A model generated the notes under the pieces. The model did not search any database and was not told the DNA's origin. It was given only the letters and a program-made list of their open reading frames with translations. The translations under genes and the position numbers were made by a program. From Pteria penguin (Eukaryota > Mollusca > Bivalvia > Pterioida > Pteriidae), in contig CM068584.1 in the NCBI GenBank assembly GCA_035048485.1, forward strand, positions 59,149,739 through 59,213,738: a stretch of 64,000 nt of DNA, written 5' to 3'. Every line of letters begins with the position of its first letter. Position 1 is the stretch's first letter. Of the stretch, positions 41,791-53,788 are shown in pieces.

Positions 41791-43440
41791 GGAACTGTAC
41801 TCCTCAGACCTCTCTCAACTAGGGAAAACATCTCTCTACAGACATAAAATTGAGACATATCCTGGTAGCAAACCTGTCCGTAAACAGTTTTATAGGACCT
41901 CTCCAGCAACCTCCAAGGAGATTAGATGCCATGTGGACGAGATGTTAAAACATGATATCATTCAACCTTCTAATTCTGAATGGCATTCCCCTGTAGTTCT
42001 CGTGAAAAAGAAAAATGGTCAGACAAGATTTGCTTGTGATTATAGGTCTTTAAACAAAATTACTGTCCCAATGTCATTTCCCTTACCCCATATGGAAACT
42101 GTTTTCGATTCTATTGGGGATTCTAAAGCTCAGTACTTCACTCACTTGGATTTCAAGTCAGCTTTCTGGCAAGTTGAAATGAGCCCCTGTTCTAAACACA
42201 AAGCAGCCTTCATAACTCAAGACGGAGTGTTTGAATGGAAACGTATGCCTTTTGGGCTTATGAATGCCCCTATCTCGTTCCAAACCTTAATGTCTGGTGT
42301 TCTTAGAGAGCTCAACTTCAAATCTGTTCTTGTCTACATTGATGATGTTCTTATCTTCTCTCCTGACGCTGAAACCCATTTGCGTGATCTGTCTCTTGTT
42401 TTTGACAAGCTGGTCTCACTCTAGAACCCTCTAAGTGTCACTTTGCTGTAAAGCAACTAAAATTCCTAGGGCATGTTATTTCTAAGCATGGAGTTGAGGT
42501 TGACCCAGATAAGACCAGAATTGTCAGTGAATTCCCAGCACCAAAATAGCAAAAACAGGTAAGGAGTTTTCTAGGTATGGCAAATTATTATAGGAGGTTT
42601 ATACACAACCTTGCCAAAATAGCTGCACCTTTATATACCCTGCTTAAGAAGGATAGTGCATTTAAGTGGACGACAGAATGTCAGGAGTCATTTGACAAAC
42701 TTAAGTCAGCCTTGCTCTCTGCTCCTATACTTTCCTATCCTGACCCAGTAAAGCAGTTTGTACTTACTTGTGATGCTTCAAACACAGCTATTGGTTTTTA
42801 CCTTAGTCAAGTTGCCACAGATAACAAAAAGCATGTGATTGCTTATGGAGGTAAGGTTCTATCTAAGGAGGAGAAAAACTATAACACCTCAGAGAAAGAA
42901 CTATTAGCTGTTCTTAAAGGTGTAGAAGCTTATCGACCATATCTTATAGGTAAGAATTTTACCATTTACACTGATCACAGGGCCCTTGTCTGGCTGAAAA
43001 CAGCTAAGCACACAGGTAGGTTAGAACGCTGGGCATTGAAACTCCAAGAATATGATTTCGATATCATACACAGACCTGGTAAGGACAACTACGTGGCAGA
43101 TGCCTTAAGTAGAGTTCCCTATCCTGACGAGGAAGCTGAGGGTATCTGTCAAGGTAAGACAGAGGAAGTCAATATTACTCAAGTCCACAGTACCCTATCT
43201 CCAGGACCACTGAATGAGTGTAATCACACTAAACATGCTACAGGAGTTCAGGTAAATCTCTACTATAGTCCTGATGACACAGAGATTGTAGCCTTAGACC
43301 CTGACCAGTACCAGGTTTTACCAGGCAAACAAGATGATTTGTTTAGGATGCAGTCTGAATCTCCAGATTTCAAAGATATCATTAGGTACCTTCAACATAG
43401 AGAGCTACCAGAGGATGGTAAGTGGTACGATAATATCTGA
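41791..43440 (+). pseudogene. reverse transcriptase and RNase H of gypsy Pol
   Basis: RT: HSPVVLVKKKNGQTRFACDY, HLDFKSAFWQVEMSP (first catalytic Asp), MPFGLMNAPISFQ and LVYIDDVLIF (YIDD, about 42340). A frameshift at 42424 and a stop near 42547 follow. The next frame (42577-43440) has the connection (FLGMANYYRRFI) and RNase H: LTCDASNTAIGFYLSQ, EKELLAVLKGVEAYR, IYTDHRALVWLK and HRPGKDNYVADALSR. Order and motifs are typical of Ty3/gypsy (RT then RNase H, integrase last). The RT start at about 41800 lacks an ATG, as expected inside a polyprotein. Confidence 0.85.
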
Positions 43441-44345
43441 GTCTAAACACTATGACATTGTAGATGGCATACTTGTACACCTGTATCAGCGCCGGTGTAA
43501 GCGACAACCTGTTGAGTTCAGATATATATCTCAATTAGCATTACCTGAGCAATTACGTACTTGTGCTCTCAACAATATCATGATAGCATTGCAGGTGGAG
43601 ATCACCTAGGCATTGAAAAGGTAAGAACAGCCCTTATGCAGAAGTACTATTGGCTTCACATGCATCAAGACATTGTCAACTACGTTAGGTCTTGTATCAG
43701 ATGTCAGCAGTCAAAACGTGACTGTAACCCCTCTAAGCCCCCTCTTAACCCCTTACCTCATAAGGATCGCTTTGAATGTTGGCAAATTGACATCTTAGGA
43801 CCGTTGCATAAGAGTACTGAAGGTTATGAGTACATTCTCCTATGCATTGATGCACACTCGCGTTGGCCTGAAGCTATTCCCCTCAAAACTCAAAGTGCTC
43901 AAGAGGTAGCAAATGCTCTGTTTACTAACATTATTTCTCGTTATGGTGCTCCATCGTTTCTCTTTTTGACGGAGGTCGCAACTTCATGTCAAATCTTATT
44001 GGTGCTCTATGTGAGATATTTGAGATATCTCGACATCATACTAGCTCGTATCATCCGAATACCAATAGGTTGGTAGAACGACAAAACAGTGTGATAGCTC
44101 AGAGTCTGCGAGCTTATTGTGCAAAGGATCAAGCAAAATGGCCTCTCTTTCTACCTGGTATCATGATGTCCTTTCGTAAGTCTGTCTCTGCTCACTCTAC
44201 TGAGTATTCCCCCTTTCATCTCATGTTTAGTGAAGAAATGAAACTTCCCTTTGACGTAGAATTACAACCTAAGGACAATTTAGGGAGGGATGCCAAGCAA
44301 TACCTGAAGGATCAACACAGGACAAACAGTTTAAGTCCGTCTTAG
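43441..44345 (+). pseudogene. integrase of gypsy Pol, 3' end lost
   Basis: DDE integrase that would insert the cDNA. The zinc-binding HHCC region is split (HLGIEK near 43603, CIRCQQSK near 43695). The core has CWQIDILGPLH (first Asp, about 43790). The second catalytic region is damaged by the shift near 43970-44000 (LFLTEVATS in place of a TD-type motif). SYHPNTNRLVERQNS (Glu, about 44080) follows, then MMSFRKSVSAHSTEYSPFHLMF. The sequence becomes unrelated after 44345. No polypurine tract or 3' LTR is seen, so the element is 3'-truncated. Confidence 0.8.
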
Positions 44346-44781
44346 TTGGGAGTGAGTTTGTAGTACATTGTACTTTCCCCATCGAGTATCAAGCACATGT
44401 AAATGTGGTGTCTTTGAAACTGACTGTGTGTAGATTTACTATAACACAGTGTCAGAATGCTCTTCTATGCAGTACAGTCGAGGTGTCGTGTAATTTTTGC
44501 ACCTGCCAGTGGGCCACATCCAAGTGTATCAAGAATTACTTCCCTAAAGCTCGGTCAAGATTACATGGGTCATTCCTTGAGTTCCAATTTTCCCTATCTC
44601 ACCTTGAAGCCATGAACGATTCTCTTTAATACACTTCATATAGCAATGTGCTAAAACAAATTAGCAGAAATTATAAGTTCAGCATAATTATTTCATGATT
44701 CTCTGTGATTATAGAACTTAGTTGTGACACAGTGACAGTGCATCGGTTCTTTTGTATTTGACAATTTGGTTTCTTTTTCAG
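44346..44781. other. short interval, no assigned gene
   Basis: An open frame at 44405-44629 encodes a Cys-containing sequence (CNFCTCQWATSKC) that I do not recognise. It might be an exon of the downstream gene, but I see no clear acceptor. Confidence 0.3.
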
Positions 44782-45006
44782 CCAAGGTGAGAGGCTTCAT
44801 GGTCTGCTATGAATGCGGAAAGAGGCGAGTTGTGTACTGCATGCATAGACTGACAAAAGTGGAGGAGAAGGCACTAAACAGGGTGAGAGAAGAACCGTGG
44901 TACACATGTGGAAGTCCTCTGTTTCCTGAAGGAGAACACAAAGATTCTATCATTGTTCGGCAAGGAATATCATGTGCTTCACCAATGGAGACCCAATATT
45001 ATGCTG
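44782..45006 (+). CDS. exon of a Cys-rich protein gene (penultimate)
   Basis: A strong acceptor (GGTTTCTTTTTCAG) ends at 44781 and a donor CTG/GTAAAA follows 45006. The translation has CYECGKRRVVYCMHRLTK, then EEPWYTCGSPLFPEG and ISCASPMETQYYAG. The CX2C, YTCGS and ISCA.PMETQYY spacing recalls a Cys-rich treble-clef-like domain that I have seen in uncharacterised invertebrate proteins, some next to transposase-like regions; I cannot name it. The exon ends in phase 1 (one base left) and joins in phase to 46657. The 146-bp satellite fills the intron between them. Confidence 0.6.
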
Positions 45007-45099
45007 GTAAAATATCTGCCTTCTACATATGTGTTTGATACATGTTTTTAGCTCTACTGGTCTCGACCAGTCGAGCTCATGCGATGGTCCTTCGTCCGT

Positions 45100-46140
45100 T
45101 CGTAAACAATTTTTGTTCCCTCTTCTCCTCTGAAGGTATATACCCCAGAGACCTTATTATGGGTTCTTCTTGTTGGGTAGGTGGTCTAGTTGTGCATGTG
45201 CAATTTTGGTCCAGTTCCGACCCCTTGGGGGCCCACAAAAGGGCGTGGTCCCAAAATCTTGTTCCCTCATTTTCTCTTAAGGTATATATCCTAGAGACCT
45301 AATTATGGTCTCATTTTGTTGGATAGGTGGTGTAGTTGTGCATGTGCAATTTTGGTCCGGTCCAGACCCCCTGGGACCCCACAAAGGGGCATGGTCCCAA
45401 AATCTTGTTCCCTCTTATTTTCTTAAGGTATATGTCCCAGAGACCTAATTATGGTCTAATCATGTTTGGTATGTGATCTAGTTGTGCATGTATAATTTTG
45501 GTCCAGTCTGGACCCCCTGGGGTCCCACAAACGGGTGTGGTCCCAAAATCTTGTTCCCTCTTTTTCTCTGAAGGTATATATCCTAGAGACCTAATTATGG
45601 TCTCATTTTGTTGGATAGGTGGTGTAGTTGTGCATGTGCAATTTTGGACCAGTTTGGACCTCCTTGGGCCCCACAGGGGGCGTGGTCCCAAAATCTTGTT
45701 CCCTCTTCTTTTCTGAAGGTATATGTCCCAGAGGCCTAATTATAGTCTCATCATGATTGATATTTGATGTAGTTGTGCATGTATAAGTTTGGTCCAGTCC
45801 GGACCCCCTTGGGTCCCACAAAGGGGCGTGGTCCCAAAATCTTGTTCCCTCTTTTTCTTTGAAAGTATATAGCCTAGAGACCTAATTATGGTCTCCTTTT
45901 GTTGGATAGGTGGTGTAATTGTGCATGTGCAATTTTGGACCAGTTCGGACCCCCTGGGGCCCCTCAAAGGGGCGTGGTCCCAAAATCTTGTTCCCACTTC
46001 CTCTCTTATTGTATATGTCTGTGAGACTTAATTGTGATCTCATCATGTTTGGTAGGTGGTCTAGTTGTGCATGTGCAATACAAAACATACATGTGTGGTC
46101 CAAATATATTTTTACCCCTTCTTCTCTGAAGGTAAATTGT
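45100..46140 (+). repeat. seven-copy satellite, 146-bp period
   Basis: GTTGTGCATGTGCAATTTTGG or a close variant recurs at about 45190, 45336, 45482, 45628, 45772, 45918 and 46064, i.e. steps of 146, 146, 146, 144, 146, 146. Each unit runs: TTGTTCCCTC, GAAGGTATAT, AGAGACCTAATTATGGTCT, GGTGGTGTAGTTGTGC, GGTCCAGT.CGGACCCC, GGGCGTGGTCCCAAAATC. Array lies in an intron. Confidence 0.9.
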
Positions 46141-46656
46141 TGTTTGAGTAGACGAGAACAGTAGAGCTCCAGTCTCGGCAGAGACTTCTGGTTTTAATAT
46201 GCATTGAACTGTGAGCTATTGAAAAAGTCAAGTAGTTTTTGTATCAAATCATCAATATTTTGTGAGAGTTTTGATTCCTAGATGTGTGACATGTGAAGCA
46301 ATGTTACACATACACTTTGTAAGTTCCATGCTATTAGAAAAATCAGATGCATTTGATACATCCTTTTGATTGAGGTGTAATCTCCAAAGTCTTGCTGTTT
46401 TATACCCCTACCTGATCGAATGATTGGGAAGCATGTCATTTTTATCGTGTCTGTCCATCTGACTAAGACTTTAACTTTTTAACAAACCAAACCTTTAAAT
46501 ATAAAAGAGAGATTGATTTAATTCTTGGTATGCATACTCCAGCATTGAAAAAAGCCATTTCCTTTCCACTGAAATCTTTATTTTAAGAATAGGTTTCTGG
46601 ATTTATTGCTATCAGGAGCATCAGTGTTTCACAAATTCATCTTTTTCTCTCTTCAG

Positions 46657-46847
46657 GACAAACTCAGGTGTTTGAAGAAGTGTTCTTCCACTGTGGAGAT
46701 CCAGAGGTCTTTGAAGATGGTGAAATCAGAGGGTTGAAGAGGTCCTACTCCATTGTGAGGCCAATATGTCAGACCTGCAGAGCAAGTGGCAAACAAGTCC
46801 CAACTCGAAATACAGCTAAACGGCAGAGGAAAGACAATCAAAATTAA
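46657..46847 (+). CDS. last exon of the Cys-rich protein gene
   Basis: The acceptor CTTTTTCTCTCTTCAG ends at 46656. The first two bases complete the split Gly codon from 45006. The frame runs QTQVFEEVFFHCGDPEVFE, KRSYSIVRPICQTCRASGKQ and ends in a basic tail with RNTAKRQRKDNQN before TAA at 46845-46847. FFHCGD and CQTC continue the Cys pairs of the previous exon, so both exons form one zinc-binding unit. The basic tail suggests nuclear or nucleic-acid contact. The gene start is not seen upstream, perhaps because the gypsy insertion removed or separated it. Confidence 0.6.
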
Positions 46848-47642
46848 AATTTGTGCCAGGCCTCTTTATTAAAAGCATTTTAACATGTTTTTGTTTCATG
46901 TTCATATCTTTATGAAAACCTGCAAACTTCATTGTCTGTTGGAAAATCTTGGCATTAACTTGTTTTACTGAACTGAAGGTCTCTGTTGTACAGATGTGTT
47001 TCTTGGGGTCGAACACCAAGTAAGCTGTGGAAGATATATTTCAGAAAACATAATGCCAAGTCAGCTATTGGTATAGACGTCAAACTCTAACTACTTTTAA
47101 TAATCACTGACAAGCTCCTTTAAATAGGCCATTGCTGACATTCTGTATAATAAGAGTGTTCCCATACAACCCTGTTTTACTCAAATTAGCTAGAGTTATC
47201 TCCCTCATTGGAGTACAACTCTCGGACTTTATCCATCAATGCTCATATAAAACTGCTTGATTTAACTAAATTTTATGAAATAATTGCATTGTATATCTAA
47301 GTATTTCACAGAAAATTTTCAACTGATTGATTATATTTACTGATTAATTAAGATTGAAGTCACGAAATCTACCCTAATAAATAGTTATTTCCTCAGAAAT
47401 TTAATGAAGTTTACATGGTAGAGATGGAAAAAGTCCGAGAGTTGTACTCCAACATGGCCACTAATGCTAGTAGTGTGACATCACATGGGCAAACTCTATA
47501 AGCGCCCTTGATAATACAGTAATCATTTTGGTGTCTGTCATGTTTCTCCAACTCAATTGTTGAGTTAATAAAGATATTCAGAACCTTCTCAGAATTAATA
47601 AAAACTCTGAAAAAGATGTTATAAAGAAAAAGAATGAAGAAA
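46848..47642. other. 3' flank of the Cys-rich gene, no gene seen
   Basis: Non-coding. Nothing beyond possible 3' UTR was recognised. Confidence 0.45.
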
Positions 47643-50214
47643 TATCAACAAACAAGAGGCCCAAGTGGGCCTATATCGCTCACCTGAGTACCTAGATTAT
47701 CAGTCATGCATGAAGGAGAATTCATTTATTTTTGCATTAATGTGACTAAGTCAACACAGATGTTGAAAATATGTCAAATTTTATTTCAGGCTAGAATAAA
47801 AAACAACACTTTTTTGCACATCCATTCAGGTGATTTTGATATTAAGCATTTCCTTTGTCTCTGCAAGAAGTCATTCAGGGCAACAAGTTAGTCATTTTCT
47901 TTAGGTGGGGCCTTCTGTTGACTGATTTCAAGTCTGGGTCATGAACAACAATTGTTTCAAATATTGTCCAGATCTAACTTAAAATTGCCTAATTTCATAT
48001 AATGAGTGTTGAGAAACATCTAAAAACTTATTTAGATGTGTAAAGAAATGAAAAAAAAATTTTGACCACAGCTGGATTTGAACCGCTACTCTCCATATTT
48101 CAATTACCAAGTGGTATATGTACTATTGTGAGAACTGCTTTTTAGACATGGTGGCATTATCTGTTAACCAATTTGGATGAAATTTACCAAATTGATAGGG
48201 GACTTTTAGTACTTCATGTATTCCATGTTTCATTAAAATCTTTCATGTGGTATAACAGCAGAAGTGAAAAATGTGATTGAATTGTTCCTATACACCCTCA
48301 TTTGGAAGTCTTAAAAAATTCATAGAAAATCCAAAAATTGAGATATTGACAAAATTCTTTCAAAGTAACAATCCTTACCATAATTATGATCACAATAGTC
48401 CATAAGAAATCATCATTATCAATTAACTAGGAAATATGACACTTTTTTCTGCATTGAATCACCAAGTCCAAAGAAATGTCGAAAAAAATTCTAAAATTTG
48501 ATTTTGGAAGGGAACCAAAATGACAATACATCTTCACTCATCCCTCTAGATCATTTCTATGCATTCTGTTTGTCTCTGTATACAGCCCGTATGAAAAAGA
48601 ATATTGTTAAACGAGGGAACTCTTTTGTGACCTACTCTTGACTATGGTGGCGCCACCTGTAAAGAGGTCTGGACGAAAACAACAGAATTTGAAGAGGATC
48701 ATAAGTGACTTATTTCTACCATGATTTATTAAAATCCCTCAAACAGTTTTGTAGAAAAAGTTGAAAATGTGAAAAATGGCCAAAACACCCCCCCCCTTTT
48801 TTTTTTGGAAGTCTTAAACGTAAAATTCCTAATTTCATATGTTGAGTGTTGAGAAACATCTAAAAACTTATTTAGATGTGTAAAAAAAAAAAAAAATTTT
48901 TTGACCACAGCTGGATTTGAACCACTACTCTCCATATTTCAATTACCAAGTGGTATATGTACCATTGTGAGACCTACTTTTAGACATGGTGGCATTATCT
49001 GTTAACCAATTTGGATGATCCGCACAAAAAACAAAACCTTTGAAAAGGACTATGAGTACTTGCATCCTACCCAGTTTTATCACAATCCTTCAAGTTGTTC
49101 TGTAGATCAAGTTGAAGATATGAAAAATTGTCCCCCCCCCCCCCTTTTCTTGGAAGTCTTAAAAAATTCATAAAAAATTCAAAAATCGAGACATTGAAAA
49201 AATTCCTTCGCACCAGCATTCCTTACCATAGAAATGATTAAATGAAACCAAATGAATGCATCAATGTTTACTAAAAGAAAATAATAACTCTTTAATGCAT
49301 TAAAATAACAAAGTCCAAAATAAAAATGAAAAAACGTCAAAAATTTGATTTCGGAATGGAACCAAAAATATCAACACTTCTTCCCATATGCCTCTAAATC
49401 ATTCCTATGCAGTCGGTTTGTCGCTGTATGCACCCGATCTGAAATAAGAAGTTTGTCAAAGGAGGGTACCCTCTGTGACCTACTTTTGTCTGTGGTGGTG
49501 CCACCTGTTCATGGATCCTGACAAAAATGACCACATTTGTCGGGGACCTTGTGTATTTGATGCATGCCAAGTTTCACTGAATTCCAGCAAGTGGTTCCGA
49601 AGAAAAAGTTCAAACTGTGAAATGTTTACACCAATTATCCCACCCCCCTTTTTCTTGAAAGTCTTAAAAAATTCATAAAAAATCCAAAACATAAAATATT
49701 GAAAAATTTTCTTCGCAGTAGTATTTCTTACCATCAAAATGATCAAATTAAACCAAATTAATGCATCAATGTTTACTAAAAGAAAAAAAATACCTCTTTT
49801 CTGCATTAAAACTACCAAGTACAAAAAAACGTCAAAAAAACGTCAAAAATTTGATTTCGGAACGGAACCAAAAATAACAACACTTCTTCACACATCCCTC
49901 TAGATCATTCCTATGCATTCGGTTTGTCTCTGTATGCCCCCGGTCTGAAGAAGAAGTTTGTCAAAGGAGGGTACCCTCTTTGACCTACTTTTGGCTGTGG
50001 TGGCGCCACCTGTTGATGAATCCGGACGAAAAAGAACAACACTTGTAGGGGACCATGAGTACTACATGCTTATCAAGTTTCATCAAATTCTGTTCAGTGG
50101 TTCTGGAGAAGAAGTCGAAAATGTGAAAAGTTAACGACGGACGACGGACGGACGACGGACGACGGACGGTGATTGATCACAATAGCTCACTTGAGCCTTT
50201 GGCTCAGGTGAGCT
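47643..50214 (-). mobile_element. interspersed repeat copy 2 (inverted relative to copy 1), internally duplicated
   Basis: Starts AACAAGAGGCCCAAGTGGGC, then CTATATCGCTCACCTGAGTA, and ends with the fold-back AGCTCACTTGAGCC, TTT, GGCTCAGGTGAGCT at 50183-50213. A GACGGACG-rich stretch precedes the end. The body matches 22813-24308 in reverse orientation. A segment of about 200 bp (TTTCATAT...GGATTTGAACC...TGGCATTATCTG) occurs twice, near 47990-48170 and 48830-49010, and other parts are also re-used, explaining the greater length. No intact ORF. Confidence 0.7.
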
Positions 50215-52050
50215 AAAAAGCAACAATTTAAAAAAAATTTAGGGCTTTGTGTTACTTTTTTTTATTTTGTGTATCGACTGTGCAAATTTTGCGGTTTTAT
50301 TTTTATTTTTTTGTCCCCCCGACTCCATTTTTTTTCAAAATTTCCCGTTGAACAAAAAATAAAAAAACTGTGGCCTTATGGCGACATGGTCGTTCGTTTG
50401 TTACCGTACATAGAATCAATATTAAAGCTAGAACAACATCTGTCCTTATGACAAAATGGTCATTCGTTCCTTTCTTACCGTACGGCGAAATGCTTAAATA
50501 AGTGATGCGGTATATTTCACATTTGTTTAGTTGGATTTTCTCCAGGTACAAAATCAATAATAGTAAATTATCGGCGTGGCGTCCACAATTGAAGTTTTCC
50601 ATAAATTTTGGGTCAATGCAAATACGGTAGATGTCGCCACCTTAGCGGGTCAAGTTAAAAATTCCCAAGAGATTATATATTTTGGGTGTATAGAATAACC
50701 GGATTGGCGCCTGTATTGACCGAAATGGCACCTTAATATATTAGCATTACATTTTATATTGTCAAAATCCATATATCCTAAAATGTTGATGTGTTTCAGC
50801 CAAATTATACCCACCCGTGCCTATTAATGCCCTTCTTAGATCTTTAAATTGTGCTTTGACATATATAGAGATCGTGTTGACTAGGTCCAGCAAGGCTTTT
50901 GATTTCCAGTCCTTTTCCTTTATGCCTAATAAACGCCATTCCGGTTATTACAAGTGCCATTCCGCATTTTATACCGCCATTCCGGTTATTCTATGTATCG
51001 ATGATATACTTATAAATGCTTTATAAGGTTTCAGTCTTTATGCATAACTTATTCGTTGACATGGAATTTCATTCAGTGTCAATGAATGGAGATTTGTTTC
51101 TGTCAGTAGTGTTCAGTATTTTTTATGTTTGCCTTGCATATGATCAATTATTTCATATATTTGCCGAAGACATGAGCATTTTTGAGTATATAACATACTA
51201 GCTAGTATTTATTATCGTTCAAGATATGTAATGAAATGCCGAATTAAATAGAAGTTCTTAGGCCTACATGCCAACTAGGAATTTCGAAATCAACCAAGTA
51301 CTTAATAGGTGAATCGCGTACATACATACTGAAAAGAAAATAAACACATAAAATGGCGTAATATAACGGAAGGCAACAAAATCTACAATAATATATATGC
51401 AACATGCATGATGTACCAAAAATCGTTCTTTCATACGTTTCTTTGTTAAACAAAGGTGGGGATTGTGAAATGAAAATGGGTGTTGCGAAATTAGAGTTTT
51501 CCATCTTGTACTCTATTTTTGCCGCCCGCGTCTCTGACTTCTACTTCGAGTGTACGAAGTCAGCTGATCACCCGACGCACTGTATTTTCTTGAAATATTA
51601 ATTATCCTGCTAAACGTACAAATATTATTGTCTGTTGATGTAGAAATATTAATCCATTGATGCGCTAGTGTTAAAATCTGAGATATGTCCATCATAGGTT
51701 TATTATTGCAGGTTTATTACTGTCAAGTACGGCTAGGAATCGGGTGCCGATATTTTTTCCTTCATGTTCACATCGGCCCGACCTTGCCCTTGGTATTTTT
51801 AGAACGAAAACTTTAATTTACTGTCTCTCACCTTATTATTATCTAATGTCGCTATTCATATCGATTATATAGTTTGTCATCAACTTCATCTTGTAGTATT
51901 TTTGTGCTTATTACACCCTTATACTTAGGGAATAGCCATTTATCACTCAAGAACAGTTTTACGTGCATTTCCCTGCGCTTTTGTTAAACCGGAAGTGCAG
52001 TAAGGGTAATGCGGGGTTCTGATTGGTTCTTACGGTTTCTAAGGAGGCTA
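50215..52050. other. no gene seen
   Basis: AT-rich. Holds a copy (50603-50652) of the 50-bp segment at 18381 and a small CCATTCCGGTTATT repeat near 50935-50995. Open frames are short and unfamiliar. Confidence 0.45.
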
Positions 52051-52059
52051 CACAGGGGG

Positions 52060-52068
52060 TATATAAGG
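52060..52068 (+). promoter_or_regulatory. TATA box upstream of a mini-exon
   Basis: TATATAAGG at 52060-52068, with pyrimidine-rich CTCTACACACTCTGACTCTC from about 52083, a plausible start region 25-35 nt downstream. Confidence 0.55.
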
Positions 52069-52164
52069 CAGCATCGTCTGCACTCTACACACTCTGACTC
52101 TCACTCTTTACACTTACTTAAACGTACTGTCAAGCCGTTCACTCTCACGATTGCCAGTCCCACA

Positions 52165-52191
52165 ATGGACAAAATCACCCAGAGCAGATGG
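52165..52191 (+). CDS. putative first mini-exon (nine codons)
   Basis: ATG at 52165 in context CACAATGG, nine codons (MDKITQSRW), then a consensus donor GGTAAGG. It follows the TATA box by about 100 nt. Which gene it belongs to is unknown; the hAT-derived gene at 53.3 kb is downstream on the same strand but has its own ATG. A 40-bp duplication (ACGTCCCAT(A/C)ACTT) follows at 52241-52320. Confidence 0.35.
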
Positions 52192-53322
52192 GTAAGGATG
52201 CAATCTACATTGAGTGGGAGAAACGCTTGCTGAGTTCTACTGTATACGTCCCATAACTTGTGAGAGCCCCATAGGCATACTGTGTACGTCCCATCACTTC
52301 TGGGAGTCCCATAGACCTAGTATTTGGTGGGATTATAATAAGTGTTAGGGATTAGAATATATTATATTATTAATATTTAAGAGTTAGCAGTAATATTTTA
52401 TTCTTCATTATGGGAGTGGGAGGCAATTTATATATAACAATTCGTGTGGGATGCGGGTGTTCCGCTGAGTGGGAGCGGGAGAGACATAGCATGCATGTAA
52501 TATAGCGTAACTATTGTTTGTACGTGTATATACATTTTATTTAATTCATCAAGTAATCCATGCATAACTGTAAATAAATAACAATCATCATTTTAATCCT
52601 GACTTTGTTGTTCTTTTAATTAAGAACATTTCCATTGGTGAATGAATTAACTTACGGGAGTGGAAAGCCCACGTATTTTGTACTTCGCTTCCTCTCCAAG
52701 GCAGTGGCGTAACAGATGGTTAACGATGAAATTATAGCACATAATTTATATGCAGCATCTTAATTTCATTTAATTAACATAATTATATAAGTCACAGTTT
52801 ATCCCAAATTATGATTTTTAATTAACGCAAGCTCAGTTGCTGTAAATTAGTTTCTTCAATTATTATCGGTACCATAATAAGGGCGAGATCAGGCCAATTA
52901 ATTGGTAGATTTTCATCCCCGCCCGCCCCAGAATAATTTATTTTTCAAACAAATCCGGCGCGTCTGAATTCCGGTATTTTAATTCGGGTCCGCATCCGAT
53001 ATACGTTTCAGTTTATATACATATCGCCATTTCCGGTAGTTGACGATGGTTTTCGCTGTTGTGAAAATTGTTGCCGGCATAACCGATAAAAAAAGATTGT
53101 TTGCTTCGAATTTTAACGATTAAAACACAATATTTGAAAATGATTTATACAAATAAATTCCACCCACCCGCCCCATATATTTTCACGAGGTTGGATGAAA
53201 ATCTACCTATTAAGTTTAATTGGCCTTATATTAAAGTAAACACATCTCAAAATTAGAATTGTATATAAATCACCAAAAACATGAAAAAATCATCATTCTT
53301 CCGTTACTGCTGAATAGAAATC
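52192..53322. other. no gene seen
   Basis: Non-coding apart from the 40-bp duplication. If 52165-52191 is an exon, this is its intron. Confidence 0.4.
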
Positions 53323-53594
53323 ATGGCTGAAAATGCGAATATATCCACACTTTTCCGTCCATTCCCTCCTCGAATGTCTGTCTATGATAGATGCATAATT
53401 GTGGCAGAACGACATTGACACAACTACTTTTTAGATTGGACCCAGGACCAACTTGAGGCCCATGGGATACAGCCAGAATGGTGGCCCCTCCAACCAATTA
53501 CTCGGGAAGTTTATGACCGATGTATTCTGAATAATGAAAGAACCAAAAACAAGAAGCTTCAGTTCGTTCTCCAGAAAGCATCAGATGGTCATGC
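53323..53594 (+). pseudogene. hAT-derived (ZNF862/KIAA1586-like) gene, first coding exon
   Basis: ATG at 53323 opens MAENANISTLFRPFPPRMS. The frame continues to a consensus donor (GC/GTAAGT) after 53594, with a single in-frame TGA at 53416-53418. The codon pattern around it suggests CGA to TGA, a CpG-type change. The C-terminal half (LDWTQDQLEAHGIQPEWWPL, ITREVYDRCILNNERTKNKK) is typical of proteins related to ZNF862/KIAA1586, which derive from hAT transposases and are often host genes. The exon joins in phase to 53789 across a 194-bp intron. Confidence 0.6.
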
Positions 53595-53788
53595 GTAAGT
53601 ACCTATACATTATATGTTTATAGATGTCATTAAAAGTATACGGAGTACACGTAATACATATTTATCATTTAGGTGTAAGGAATGGTGTCAGTGTGTTCTT
53701 ATAATGTACAAGAATAGTTATTTCTAGTTCAGTTGAATATCTGAATCTCCGTTACTTTTATAATATAACGTTATTATTTCTATTTCAG

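Noticed and set aside
45449..45997. open reading frames on the minus strand of the satellite
   Set aside because: They arise from the repeat. With a 146-bp period the frame changes each unit and no domain is visible.
53416..53418. selenocysteine TGA in the hAT-derived gene
   Set aside because: The family has no selenocysteine there. A CGA to TGA change in a gene with another lesion is simpler.
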